This document shows positions 44,077 to 52,738 of a stretch of DNA of 64,000 bases, piece after piece. How positions within the stretch are numbered: position 1 is the first letter of the stretch; each line of letters starts with the position of its first letter. A program made the translations under genes and the position numbers. A model generated the notes under the pieces. That model searched no databases. It saw only the letters and a program-made list of their open reading frames with translations, and was not told the DNA's origin. The DNA is from Flagellatimonas centrodinii (lineage in GTDB: Bacteria > Pseudomonadota > Gammaproteobacteria > Nevskiales > Nevskiaceae): positions 2,728,001-2,792,000 of the forward strand of contig NZ_CP092104.1 of NCBI RefSeq assembly GCF_016918765.2, in the 5' to 3' direction.

Positions 44077-44105
44077 GGGCGGCCTGCAAAGGCCGCCCTT
44101 TTTTT
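44077..44105 (+). terminator. Rho-independent terminator after fadA
   Basis: A perfect 8-bp stem GGGCGGCC/GGCCGCCC with a 6-nt loop (TGCAAA) is followed by seven T. It lies 24 bases after the fadA stop. Confidence 0.92.
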
Positions 44106-44335
44106 GTGCCAACAGGGTTCGGGTATCGGCGCCGAGCGGTTCAGAGAGGGCATCGGGCGCGAGCTCGGTGTGCGCGGACTGACGACCACCTGAGTCGACC
44201 GCGTGTTCATCCGCCATCGCATTTCGATCGGTCGGGGTAGGTCGGATTTACCGATGTCACGGGAACGTAATCGCACTATCGTCCGCGCTTCATTTCGACC
44301 GTGGACGTCGCGGACTCGCTCGCGACCCGTCATCT

Positions 44336-46729
44336 ATGCCTGCAGCCCGCTTCGCCGTTCGTTCCCTGATGGCCGCCTCCCTGGTGATGCTTGCCGCCTG
44401 TGACACCTCGTCACCGCTGTCCTTTGGTGGTGACGCTGCGGGCGTCCAGCCGCGCAGCATCTATGCCCCGGCCAATGGCTGCTACAGCCTGAAGTCGGAT
44501 GCTGGTGTAGTGGCACTGACACCGGGTGGTGACGGCTACACGCTCAGTGATGCCACGGGCGACGCCGTCGGCTTCTACTTCAAGCCGACGCGCCTGGGCG
44601 CGTACGTGCTGATGTCCGACTACCAGCGTGCGGCGGGCGAGTACGGGCGGAAGTCGGTGCTGGGCATTACCGACCCGGCCGGCGAGTTTCTCGACACACT
44701 CGGCAATTTCGTCGGCGAAGTCGGCCTGCTGGTGGCGGGTGTCGGCGACATGAGTGAGTTCCTGCTGGATCTTGTCGAGCCCGGTCCCGGCCCGATCCGT
44801 GATATCGGCGACAGCGTCGGCGGCATCGGCGGGGGACTCGGCGACATCAATGTACGACCGCGGCTCGGCATGGTCGACGATGCCAACGATCTTGCCGAAT
44901 GGAACCTGCTGCCGGCGGATGACGGCCGCTTTTCGCTGACCTCGGCGGTCACCGGCCAGCGGTTGGCGGCGGCACAGGGGATGCTCGGTTTGACCGATGC
45001 CGTGACCGCCGGCATCGAGACCGCGTTCGCACTGATCCCCGCCGAGGGGTGCGTGGAGTACCCGGAAGTCAGCCTCAATGCCGAGGTGGTGGATGCCCGT
45101 GGCCCGGCAACGCGCTTGCTCGAGGTGCCGTTGTTCCGCGATGGCCCGGGCGCCGACCAGCTCGACGACGACGACGTGTTCGGCTACATCGACGCCCACT
45201 CGCACATCACTGCGTACGAGTTCATCGGTGGTCGCGTCAACTATGGCGATCCGTTCCACAAGTTCGGTGTCGACCATGCCTTGCACAACTGTGCTGAAAA
45301 CCATGGTCCGCAGGGGCTGCTCGGCGTGGTTGAAACGGTGACCACCGGGGGCTCACCGGTGCATGAGACCGAGGGCTGGCCGAGCTTTCCGTACTGGCCG
45401 CGCCACAACTCGCTGCAGCATCACCAGAGCTATTACCGCTGGATTGAGCGTGCCTACCTCGGCGGACTGCGGCTGCTGGTGAACCACTACACCGGCAACG
45501 AGGTGCTGTGCCAGCTGAACCCGCAGAAGCAGAATGCCTGCGACTTCGAGGAGAATTGGCGGTTGCAGTCGCAACGCATCAACGAAATGCAGGACTACAT
45601 CGACGCCCAGCACGGTGGCCCGGGCGAAGGCTGGTTCCGCATCGTTGAAAGCCCTGCCGAGGCACGTCGGGTGATCGCCGACGGCAAGATGGCCGTGGTG
45701 CTCGGGATCGAGATCTCCAAGCTCTTCAATTGCGGCGAATTCCTCGGCGTTGCCGAATGTTCACGCGAGGAGCTGGTAGAGCGACTGGATGCTGCCTACG
45801 ACCTCGGGGTGCGTCATATTTTCCCCATCCACAAGTTCGACAATGCGTTCGGTGGCGTGGTGCCGGATGAGGGCCTGGGGATCGGCACCGTGCTCTACGT
45901 CGGCAATCTGGCTGAGACCGGCACGCCGCTGCTCTATGAACAATGCCCGGAAAGCTTCGCCGACGATTCCGCCGGTTCGCCGGATGCCGCCAACCCGCTG
46001 GGGATCGTCGATCAGCTGATCCGCCAGCTGGAGTACGTCAATGGTCAGTTGAGCCAGGCGCTGCCGGTGCCGCCACTGGTGCCGACCTCCGAGCATGGAC
46101 TGTGCAATCTGAAGGGGATCACCGAACTCGGCCAGTTCCTGGTGCAGGAGCTGATGCGCCGCAACATGATCATCGAAGTGGACCACAGCGCTCGCGCCGT
46201 GATCGACCGGATTCTCGAAACGGCCGCCAGCAATGGCTATCCCGGTATCACCAGCAGCCATGACTGGCTGTATTCGGAGGCGCTGCTCGATCGCGTGGTG
46301 GCCCAGGGCGGCACCATCAGCCGCTTCGCCAGCGCCCGTGCCAACTGGGTCGACAAGCTGTTGAAAGCCGAAGCGCGGCCCGCTGCGCATCAGGTGGGCG
46401 GGCTGGTGACCACCGGCATGGCCTCGGATGTCAACGGCATCGCCTCGTTGCCCGGCAACAGTGGCGATGCCGAAACGCCGCTGTATCCCTTCACCTCGGT
46501 GGACGGTCGGGTGACCTTCGACCAGCAGGTGACCGGCGATCATGCCTTCAACCTCTACGATGGCCGCGGCGTCGCTCACTACGGGCTCTACCCCGACCAG
46601 ATCGCCGACATGCAGCGTTTCACCGACGACCGCACGCCGGCGGAGATCAACACGGCGCTGCGGTCGCTGTTCTCCTCGGTCGAGAGTTATCTGCGCATGT
46701 GGGAGGCCACGGAAGCCTGGGGGCGCTGA
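44336..46729 (+). CDS. Large lipoprotein with an amidohydrolase/M19-like dipeptidase domain
   Basis: The 797-residue protein has a lipoprotein signal (LMAASLVMLAAC), then about 250 residues without recognised domains (including a Gly-rich GDSVGGIGGGLGDI). A metal-dependent hydrolase domain follows from about residue 280: YIDAHSHITAYEF supplies the first His-x-His, Glu in VLGIEISKLFNCG and EVDHSARAVIDRIL and SSHDWLYS the later ligands. The order is like that of membrane dipeptidase (peptidase M19). It is larger than typical M19 enzymes (about 400 residues). It abuts the convergent helical-repeat gene within a 20-bp perfect palindrome. The substrate is unknown. Confidence 0.7.
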   Translation: MPAARFAVRSLMAASLVMLAACDTSSPLSFGGDAAGVQPRSIYAPANGCYSLKSDAGVVALTPGGDGYTLSDATGDAVGFYFKPTRLGAYVLMSDYQRAAGEYGRKSVLGITDPAGEFLDTLGNFVGEVGLLVAGVGDMSEFLLDLVEPGPGPIRDIGDSVGGIGGGLGDINVRPRLGMVDDANDLAEWNLLPADDGRFSLTSAVTGQRLAAAQGMLGLTDAVTAGIETAFALIPAEGCVEYPEVSLNAEVVDARGPATRLLEVPLFRDGPGADQLDDDDVFGYIDAHSHITAYEFIGGRVNYGDPFHKFGVDHALHNCAENHGPQGLLGVVETVTTGGSPVHETEGWPSFPYWPRHNSLQHHQSYYRWIERAYLGGLRLLVNHYTGNEVLCQLNPQKQNACDFEENWRLQSQRINEMQDYIDAQHGGPGEGWFRIVESPAEARRVIADGKMAVVLGIEISKLFNCGEFLGVAECSREELVERLDAAYDLGVRHIFPIHKFDNAFGGVVPDEGLGIGTVLYVGNLAETGTPLLYEQCPESFADDSAGSPDAANPLGIVDQLIRQLEYVNGQLSQALPVPPLVPTSEHGLCNLKGITELGQFLVQELMRRNMIIEVDHSARAVIDRILETAASNGYPGITSSHDWLYSEALLDRVVAQGGTISRFASARANWVDKLLKAEARPAAHQVGGLVTTGMASDVNGIASLPGNSGDAETPLYPFTSVDGRVTFDQQVTGDHAFNLYDGRGVAHYGLYPDQIADMQRFTDDRTPAEINTALRSLFSSVESYLRMWEATEAWGR

Positions 46730-46739
46730 TCAGCGCCCC
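46720..46739. terminator. Perfect palindrome carrying two convergent stop codons
   Basis: The 20 bases GGGGCGCTGATCAGCGCCCC are fully self-complementary. The central TGATCA contains the stop of the M19-like gene (46727-46729) and, on the other strand, the stop of the helical-repeat gene (46732-46730). It can form a hairpin in either transcript and may end or protect both, although there is no T-run on either side. Confidence 0.6.
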
Positions 46740-48001
46740 GCGGGGGGCGCCACCAGTGCGCTGATGCGTTCGCCGAGGCCCTGTGCGTCGGCCGCCGACT
46801 GCAGCCGCGTTCGCGCGCCCTGGCTCATGCGTCCCCAGGCCGGCGTCAGCAAGGTCCAGGCATCGGCGGCCTCCAGTGCCGGCACCAGCGACTCGATCAC
46901 CGCTGGCGGCGCCAGGCCGAGCAGGGCGATCATGTCGATGCGAATGTCGCTCGGCATTCGCTGGATCAGGTCGATCAGTTCCGGCCAGCATTGGTGATCG
47001 GCCGCCGCGTGGGCCACCTGCAGCAGCTGTTCGCCGTCCAGCCGTGAGGCCACCGCGGCGCAACGGGCGCGCCCGTCTTCTTCCATCAGCCGGACCAGCG
47101 GCAGCAGGTCGCCCCACACCTCATCGCGGCTTGCGGCCCGCAACACGTCGGACAGCATCTCCGGCGTCTGCACCGCAGGCAGATTGGCGAAACGCGCTCG
47201 CGAAGTTTCATTCATGTCGGCCAGCAGCGGCAGCACATCCCCCCAGAGATCGTGCGCCTGCACCGAGCTCACCATGCTGGTAAGGATGGTGGCGTCCTGG
47301 CTGGCCGCGAGGTCGGCCAGGCGGCCCCGAACCTCCGGGCTGAGGTGCTGCATCAGCCCGAGGGTTTCCGGCCACAGGTCATCAGCGGACGCCGCAGTGC
47401 GGATCACCGACAGGATGCGGTCTTCCGGCAGGTGCTCGACGATGGCGTCGAGCCGCGCTTTGTTCTCGGCGAGAAAGGCGGTGTGCAGCAGATCGGCGTC
47501 GTCTTCCAGCGATGCCACCACCGCAGCGATCGCCTCGTCGGTGATGATGTCGACGAAGCGCCCCATGGTGACGTGTTCGTCGCGCTCGGCCAGATGGATG
47601 GCGACCTCGACAATGAGATCGACATCGATCGCCCGGATCAGCGCCCGCGAGCGTTGCGGGTCCAGATGCAGGCAGACCTCGGTGAGGAACTCGGCCGGCA
47701 GCCGCTGGGCAATGCCGACGCCGCGTTTGACGTCCATCTGCCCCGCGACGCGGGCCGCCAGCAGCGGCCCCAGCGCATGTTCCGCCACCAACGCCAGCAC
47801 CGGCACCGGCAGCAGTCGGGAGGCTGCCACCACCCGCTTGAAGAAGGCCTCGTCGTCGGCAAAGGCGGCGTGGGTGGCCTGCTCGCGCAGTGCACGGATG
47901 GCCTCGGGTGTGGTCTTGGCGAGCATCGACAGTTGGGCTGGATCGACATCCAGCAGTCGGGCCAGCTTCAGTGTCTCCGCCTGATGCGCCAGCCGGCTCA
48001 T
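46730..48001 (-). CDS. Helical-repeat protein of unknown function
   Basis: The 423-residue soluble protein is built of degenerate alpha-helical repeats of about 35-37 residues. They are clearest in the second half, where units have the shape LW..LLPLL..M....RAR.A.LPAVQ (about residues 200-370). It resembles HEAT- or MgtE-N-like solenoids, and I do not recognise the family. There is no signal peptide or catalytic motif. The start overlaps the stop of an 80-residue gene (ATGA), so the two are translationally coupled. They may form a scaffold and partner. The acyl-CoA dehydrogenase gene lies divergent upstream. Confidence 0.6.
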   Translation of the reverse strand: MSRLAHQAETLKLARLLDVDPAQLSMLAKTTPEAIRALREQATHAAFADDEAFFKRVVAASRLLPVPVLALVAEHALGPLLAARVAGQMDVKRGVGIAQRLPAEFLTEVCLHLDPQRSRALIRAIDVDLIVEVAIHLAERDEHVTMGRFVDIITDEAIAAVVASLEDDADLLHTAFLAENKARLDAIVEHLPEDRILSVIRTAASADDLWPETLGLMQHLSPEVRGRLADLAASQDATILTSMVSSVQAHDLWGDVLPLLADMNETSRARFANLPAVQTPEMLSDVLRAASRDEVWGDLLPLVRLMEEDGRARCAAVASRLDGEQLLQVAHAAADHQCWPELIDLIQRMPSDIRIDMIALLGLAPPAVIESLVPALEAADAWTLLTPAWGRMSQGARTRLQSAADAQGLGERISALVAPPAGR

Positions 48002-48240
48002 GACAGCCCCTCGGGAAACAGCATGCGCCGCACCGTACCCCGGGCCAATCCCGGCACATGGCGCAGGGCGCGTTCCAATGCCTGTTTGAGCTGGGTCTGC
48101 TGCTGCTGACGGGCCGTCTTGATGAGGGCGGCAAGTTGCCGCAGTTGATCGCCGTCGAGGTCGTACAGTGCCTCCGGCGGGGTGTCGCGCAGCACCGATG
48201 TCAGGTCTTGCCAGCCGGCATTGTGTTCAGCCTGGCTCAT
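47998..48240 (-). CDS. Small hypothetical protein coupled to the helical-repeat gene
   Basis: The 80-residue protein, MSQAEHNAGWQDLTSVL..., has a Gln-rich helical middle (KTARQQQQTQLKQALERAL) and a basic end (ARGTVRRMLFPEG). The ATG at 48240 is chosen because the longer frame upstream lacks a supported start. It overlaps the helical-repeat gene by four bases. No family is recognised. Coupling suggests the two proteins act together. Confidence 0.6.
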   Translation of the reverse strand: MSQAEHNAGWQDLTSVLRDTPPEALYDLDGDQLRQLAALIKTARQQQQTQLKQALERALRHVPGLARGTVRRMLFPEGLS

Positions 48241-48423
48241 GCGAACCCCCGGACGTTCAGGGCCTGTCCGGTCTCGGCCAGAGGCGTGGATGACATCGGG
48301 TACTCTCCCTGTTGTGTGTTGTGCCCAGAGCATAGACCACCGACGTCACCCTGCGGTTGGACGAGGTCGCCGGGCGACCGGGCTGCCAGACTGCCGTCAC
48401 CGAACCTCATTGAGCCTGCCCCC

Positions 48424-49572
48424 ATGTTTGACGTGACCGATTCCGAGCTCGCCGACTGGCGCGCCACCGTTCGCCGCTTTCTCGCCGACGAAGTGACCCC
48501 GCACTACAACGACTGGGAACGCGAGGCCCTGGTGCCGCGCGAACTCTATCGCCGCATGGGCACAGCCGGGTTGTTGTGTGCCGACGCGCCCGCGGCTTTT
48601 GGCGGTGCCGAGGCGCCCATCGCGTTCTCGTTTGCGGTGGCCGAAGAGGCCGCGCGTCTGGGCTACATGGCCCTGGTCACCAACCTGATGATGCACTCCG
48701 ACATCGTCGCCCCCTACATCGCCCATTTGGGGACAGAGGCACAGCAGCAGCGCTATCTGCCGCGCATGATCAGCGGTGACTGCTTCGGCGCTCTGGCGAT
48801 GACCGAACCCGGCACCGGTTCCGACCTGCAGGCGATTCGCACCCACGCCTTGTCGGACGGCGAGGGCGGTTACCGCCTCAATGGCGCCAAGACCTTCATC
48901 ACCAACGGACAGCATGCCGATGTGGTGATCGTCGCCACCAAGACCGACCCCAAGGCCGGCGGCAAGGGCATGACCCTGTTCCTGGTCGACACTGACCTCC
49001 CGGGCTTCCGCCGTGGGCGCAAGCTGGACAAGATCGGCATGCATGCCGCCGACACCTCGGAGCTGTTCTTTGACGATGTCCCCCTGAAGGCGGACGCGGT
49101 GCTCGGCCGCATCGGCGGCGGCTTCGGTCACCTCATCGACGAGCTGCCGCGTGAACGTCTGATGCTGGCGGTGGCGGCGGTCGGCCACGCCGAGGGCGCC
49201 CTGCAGCGCACCATCGACTACGTCACCCAGCGCAAGGCCTTCGGCCAGCCCATCGCCCGTTTCCAGAACACCCGTTTTGAACTGGCCAAGGTGAAGACCG
49301 ACATCGAAGTCACCCGTGCGTACTACGAGAAGTGCTGCCGTCTGTACACCGAGGGCAAGCTCAACGTTGAAGCGGCCGCCATGATCAAACTGGCCACCAG
49401 TGAAATGGAGAACCGGGTCATGGATGCCTGCCTGCAACTGTTCGGCGGCTACGGTTACATGAGCGAATACCCGATCTCCCGCGACTGGGTCGATGCCCGG
49501 GTGCAACGCATCTATGGCGGCACCAACGAGATCATGAAGGAAGTGATTGCGCGGGGGCTGGTCGGACGATAG
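48424..49572 (+). CDS. Acyl-CoA dehydrogenase
   Basis: The 382-residue ACAD has ALAMTEPGTGSDLQAI, TFITNGQHADVVIV, QRKAFGQPIARFQNTRF and GGYGYMSEYPISRDWVDARV. At the C-terminal catalytic position it has IYGGTNEI rather than YEGT. The base is therefore likely the Glu of LPRERLMLA, as in long-chain and isovaleryl-CoA enzymes. It introduces a trans-2 double bond, feeding electrons to ETF. It belongs with fadBA and the enoyl-CoA hydratases of this region but is not in an obvious operon. The start is the ATG at 48424. Confidence 0.92.
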   Translation: MFDVTDSELADWRATVRRFLADEVTPHYNDWEREALVPRELYRRMGTAGLLCADAPAAFGGAEAPIAFSFAVAEEAARLGYMALVTNLMMHSDIVAPYIAHLGTEAQQQRYLPRMISGDCFGALAMTEPGTGSDLQAIRTHALSDGEGGYRLNGAKTFITNGQHADVVIVATKTDPKAGGKGMTLFLVDTDLPGFRRGRKLDKIGMHAADTSELFFDDVPLKADAVLGRIGGGFGHLIDELPRERLMLAVAAVGHAEGALQRTIDYVTQRKAFGQPIARFQNTRFELAKVKTDIEVTRAYYEKCCRLYTEGKLNVEAAAMIKLATSEMENRVMDACLQLFGGYGYMSEYPISRDWVDARVQRIYGGTNEIMKEVIARGLVGR

Positions 49573-49601
49573 GTAGGGCGGGCCGATCGCGAATCGTGCC
49601 T

Positions 49602-50225
49602 TCAGGGGCCGGCCAGCCCCAGCAACAGAACGTGCGCTGGCAGGTACAGCACCACTGGAAAGCCGATCAGCGTCACCGCCAACCATAGGTGCGGATGCAT
49701 CCAGGTCTGGGGCGCTTCGTCGGAGAGTCCATGCACGTAGTTGATGTTGACGGGGCGGCGATCATCACGTGGCGGCGGTCCCGGGAGCCAGCGGTAACTC
49801 ACCAGCAGCAACACGGTGGCGATGGCAATCCACAGAGGCAGTGCGCGGGGGTCGTAGCCCATCCGCAGCACCAGTGCCAGCAGCAGCAGGGGCAGCCAGC
49901 CGTGAAACAGGGACAGGCCGCGCAGGAAGCGTGATTGGCGGCTGTCGAACATGTAGTCGGTCATGCCGGTGAGACGGCGGCCCAGCAGGTGGGCACTGAA
50001 GTCCAGCAGCCAGAAGGCCTGGGCGACGAGGATGCCGACCGCGGCGATGGAAATTGGCAGTGGGTGCTCGGTCCACAGTCCCACCCAGGTGAGTATCAGG
50101 GCAACGTCACAGAAATAGAGGAAGTTGGTCCAGCCGTAGGCGCGCCAGTACACCGGGACCAGCACCAGCATGAAGGCACTGTAGGCCAGCTTGAGCCAGA
50201 GCGGCAGTAAGGGGTCGGTCAACAT
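49602..50225 (-). CDS. Integral membrane protein of unknown function
   Basis: The 207-residue protein has about five or six membrane helices (LKLAYSAFMLVLVPVYW, FLYFCDVALILTWVGLW, SIAAVGILVAQAFWLLDF, LPLLLLALVLRMGY, LPLWIAIATVLLLVSY, and LWLAVTLIGFPVVLYLPAHV at the end). A conserved-looking loop, RPVNINYVHGLSD, lies near residue 160. I recognise no family with confidence. It is convergent with the acyl-CoA dehydrogenase gene and upstream of a gap of about 117 bases before the carbonic anhydrase gene. Confidence 0.65.
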   Translation of the reverse strand: MLTDPLLPLWLKLAYSAFMLVLVPVYWRAYGWTNFLYFCDVALILTWVGLWTEHPLPISIAAVGILVAQAFWLLDFSAHLLGRRLTGMTDYMFDSRQSRFLRGLSLFHGWLPLLLLALVLRMGYDPRALPLWIAIATVLLLVSYRWLPGPPPRDDRRPVNINYVHGLSDEAPQTWMHPHLWLAVTLIGFPVVLYLPAHVLLLGLAGP

Positions 50226-50342
50226 GACCGCATGATACGTGCGCCATCACCCCGAGCGGTGCATGGCCGGACACGGAAAAGCGGCGCCGGCCGGGTGGCC
50301 GGGCGCCGCGTTGTCGCTGCCAGACAGTAGCGATCTGAGCCC

Positions 50343-51056
50343 CTACAGGCTGCTCTTGTCGATCTTCTTGTCGTCGAAGAAGGTGACTTCGCCGGTTTGC
50401 ACGTCATGCATCGCACCGATGACGATCAGTTTGCCGTCGTCGACAAGCTGGCGAAGGATCGGGCTGCGCTCGACGATATTCCTGACGGTCAGGTCGACAT
50501 TGGCGTGCGTCACGTCGTCGACGAATGCCTTGTTCTTCGAGTTGCGCACGTCGTGACGGTGGCCCACCGAATAGACCGCTGGTGCGATATTCGACAGGGT
50601 GCTGGTGAGGTTGCCCATTTCGACGTTGTCGCAGGCACCCTTCACCGCACCGCACTCGGTATGGCCGAGTACGACGATGACCTTGGAGCCGGCCACCGCG
50701 GTGGCGAATTCCATGCTGCCGAGGATGTCGGAGTTGATGAAGTTGCCGGCGATGCGCACCGAGAAGATGTCACCAACGCCCTTGTCGAAGATGATCTCGT
50801 GGGGGACTCGCGAATCGATACAGCCGAGCACCGTGGCCATCGGATATTGGCCGGTGGAGGTGGTCTTGATCTGTTCGAGGAAATTCCGTTCCACCGGCGT
50901 GTTCGCCAGAAAGCGCTGATTGCCCTCTTTCATCAGTTGAACTACTTCGGCGGGGGTCAGCTTGGCTTGTGCTTCGGCATCCAGGGGTACCGTCAGGTCG
51001 CGCGCGGTGGAAGCGGTCGAGAATGCCAGGAGAAACGCCAGAAAACAGGTTTTCAT
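50343..51056 (-). CDS. Periplasmic beta-class carbonic anhydrase
   Basis: The 237-residue protein has a signal peptide (MKTCFLAFLLAFSTASTA). The beta-carbonic anhydrase zinc site is Cys79-x-Asp81-x-Arg83 (GCIDSRVP), His132 and Cys135 (LGHTECGAVKGA). It interconverts CO2 and bicarbonate; with a signal peptide it should act in the periplasm, which is less usual for this class. The ATG at 51056 is chosen because it begins the signal peptide. It stands alone, and no bicarbonate transporter is adjacent. Confidence 0.9.
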   Translation of the reverse strand: MKTCFLAFLLAFSTASTARDLTVPLDAEAQAKLTPAEVVQLMKEGNQRFLANTPVERNFLEQIKTTSTGQYPMATVLGCIDSRVPHEIIFDKGVGDIFSVRIAGNFINSDILGSMEFATAVAGSKVIVVLGHTECGAVKGACDNVEMGNLTSTLSNIAPAVYSVGHRHDVRNSKNKAFVDDVTHANVDLTVRNIVERSPILRQLVDDGKLIVIGAMHDVQTGEVTFFDDKKIDKSSL

Positions 51057-51083
51057 GTTGGAGGCCGAGAGTGGGTTCGGCAA

Positions 51084-51409
51084 CCACGGTAGGGGCGGCC
51101 CCCGGAGTGAGCAATCAAATTAATGTGGTGTTCATGAAGCCTTCATTCGGGGTTTATTCGAAGCCCGCCCGTGGCAGGAATGGACGCGGCTGGCAGCCGG
51201 TTGATTGACAGTTCCGGGACACGGACCGATGATCCTGGAATGCGCTCTCGTAAATGCCCTCCTCTTCTGCAACGGCCCCGCGGCCCTGTCATCGCAGAGT
51301 TCTGAGCCCCGCGTCTGACCCCGGTCGGCGTCGGGGCGGTTTCCTGATACCACGCTGATCCGGCTCGCCTCTCGGCCGCCGGCCACCGGTTCCCTTTTCG
51401 AGAATTGCC
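51084..51409. other. Gene-free region between the carbonic anhydrase gene and rnk
   Basis: These 326 bases separate divergent genes and presumably contain both promoters. No RNA gene, repeat or clear operator is visible. Confidence 0.4.
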
Positions 51410-51829
51410 ATGACTCCGAAGTTCGCGTCACGCGACGGCTTGCCGTCGCTCATCCTCAACGACACCCATTACGAACGCCTGGTGGCGTTGGCGGAGCAAG
51501 CGCGACAGCAGGCGCCCGACGTGGCGTCCTACCTGTTGGCTGAACTGCATCGTGCCCGGCTCTGCCAGCAGGCGGAGATGCCTGATGACGTGGTTGACCT
51601 GCATCGGCAGGTTGACTACCAGGATCTCGGCACCGGCGAACGGCACTCGCTGCAGTTGGTGTGGCCGGCGGATGCCCAGTCTTCAGCCCGGCGCGTGTCG
51701 GTGATCAGCCCCATCGGCGCTGCCCTGATCGGGTTGTCTGTGGGGCAGGTGATCCACTGGCAGCTTCGCGATGGGGGTGCCCGGCAACTGAAGGTGTTGG
51801 CAGTGCGGTCGGCGGCCGCAGTGGCCTGA
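51410..51829 (+). CDS. rnk: Rnk-type nucleoside diphosphate kinase regulator
   Basis: The 139-residue protein has an N-terminal helical pair (HYERLVALAEQARQQAPDVASYLLAELHRA) and a C-terminal GreA/GreB-like domain (VSVISPIGAALIGLSVGQVIHW), the layout of Rnk. Rnk binds RNA polymerase near the secondary channel and affects nucleotide pools. The initial pair of residues and the length match the family. It is followed convergently by an enoyl-CoA hydratase gene. Confidence 0.85.
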   Translation: MTPKFASRDGLPSLILNDTHYERLVALAEQARQQAPDVASYLLAELHRARLCQQAEMPDDVVDLHRQVDYQDLGTGERHSLQLVWPADAQSSARRVSVISPIGAALIGLSVGQVIHWQLRDGGARQLKVLAVRSAAAVA

Positions 51830-51877
51830 CACCACCGCGATCCGCCGGCCCGGTTGCCGTCGCCCCACAGCCGCCCG

Positions 51878-52642
51878 CTAGAACGTTGAAAAGTCGGGCT
51901 TGCGCTTCTCGGCGAAGGCGGTGAAGGCCTCGCGGGCTTCCGGCATTTTCAGCATCGGCATGAAGTAGCTGCCTTCGACGTCAATGGCGTCCTTGACAGT
52001 GTCATGCCGCCATTTGCGCATCAGCATCTTCGTGACTTTCATTGCATTGGGCGGCAGGGCAGCCATCTGCAGGGCTTTGGCGCGGGCATGGGCTTCGACC
52101 TCGGCGTTCGGCAGCACCGCATTGACCAGGCCAACCTCATGGGCATGCTGGGCAGTGAACGGCTCGCCCAGCATCACCAGTTCGGCGGCGCGCTGGTGGC
52201 CCATGATGCGCGGCAGCAGGTAGGTGGCGCCGTACTCGGGACAGAAGCCGAGCGCGGCAAAGGGCATGCTGAACTTGGTCTTGTCGCCGGCATAAACCAG
52301 TTCGCAGTGCAGTAGCAGGGTGACACCGACGCCGACGGCGATGCCGCAGGGTGCGGCCACCACCGGCTTTTCGAACGCGAACAGGGCGCGCATGAAGCGC
52401 GATACCGGGGTGTCGGTGCTGGTCGGCGGGTTGTTCAGGAAGTCGCCCATGTCGTTTCCGGCGCAGAAGCAGTCGACCTGACCGGCCAGTAGCAGGACCC
52501 GCACCTGCGGGTCTTCATTGGCGGCATTGATGGCATTGGCGAGGGTGTCGTACATCGGCCCGGTGAGGGCGTTTTTCTTGTCGGGACGGTTGAAGCGCAG
52601 GGTGGTCACGCGGTCGGCGTGTTCGATCAGGATGTCGCTCAT
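51878..52642 (-). CDS. Enoyl-CoA hydratase family protein
   Basis: The 254-residue crotonase has the oxyanion segments CFCAGNDMGDFLNN and GIAVGVGVTLLLHCELVYAG. Its catalytic loop, PFAALGFCPEYGATYLLPRIMG, has one of the two usual Glu residues. The ATG at 52642 has GAGAGA upstream and gives a normal family length. It might also act as an isomerase. It is followed divergently by no obvious partner. The next gene on the same strand, an alpha/beta hydrolase, lies 96 bases upstream and may be co-transcribed. Confidence 0.87.
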   Translation of the reverse strand: MSDILIEHADRVTTLRFNRPDKKNALTGPMYDTLANAINAANEDPQVRVLLLAGQVDCFCAGNDMGDFLNNPPTSTDTPVSRFMRALFAFEKPVVAAPCGIAVGVGVTLLLHCELVYAGDKTKFSMPFAALGFCPEYGATYLLPRIMGHQRAAELVMLGEPFTAQHAHEVGLVNAVLPNAEVEAHARAKALQMAALPPNAMKVTKMLMRKWRHDTVKDAIDVEGSYFMPMLKMPEAREAFTAFAEKRKPDFSTF

Positions 52643-52738
52643 GGACAGGTCTCTCATGGGGAAGTCGGCAGCGCCCGCGGCGCGAGGCGCAAGCGTGCCA
52701 CAGCGCCGGGTGTACTGCTGATTACCGTGGTGGCGGCC

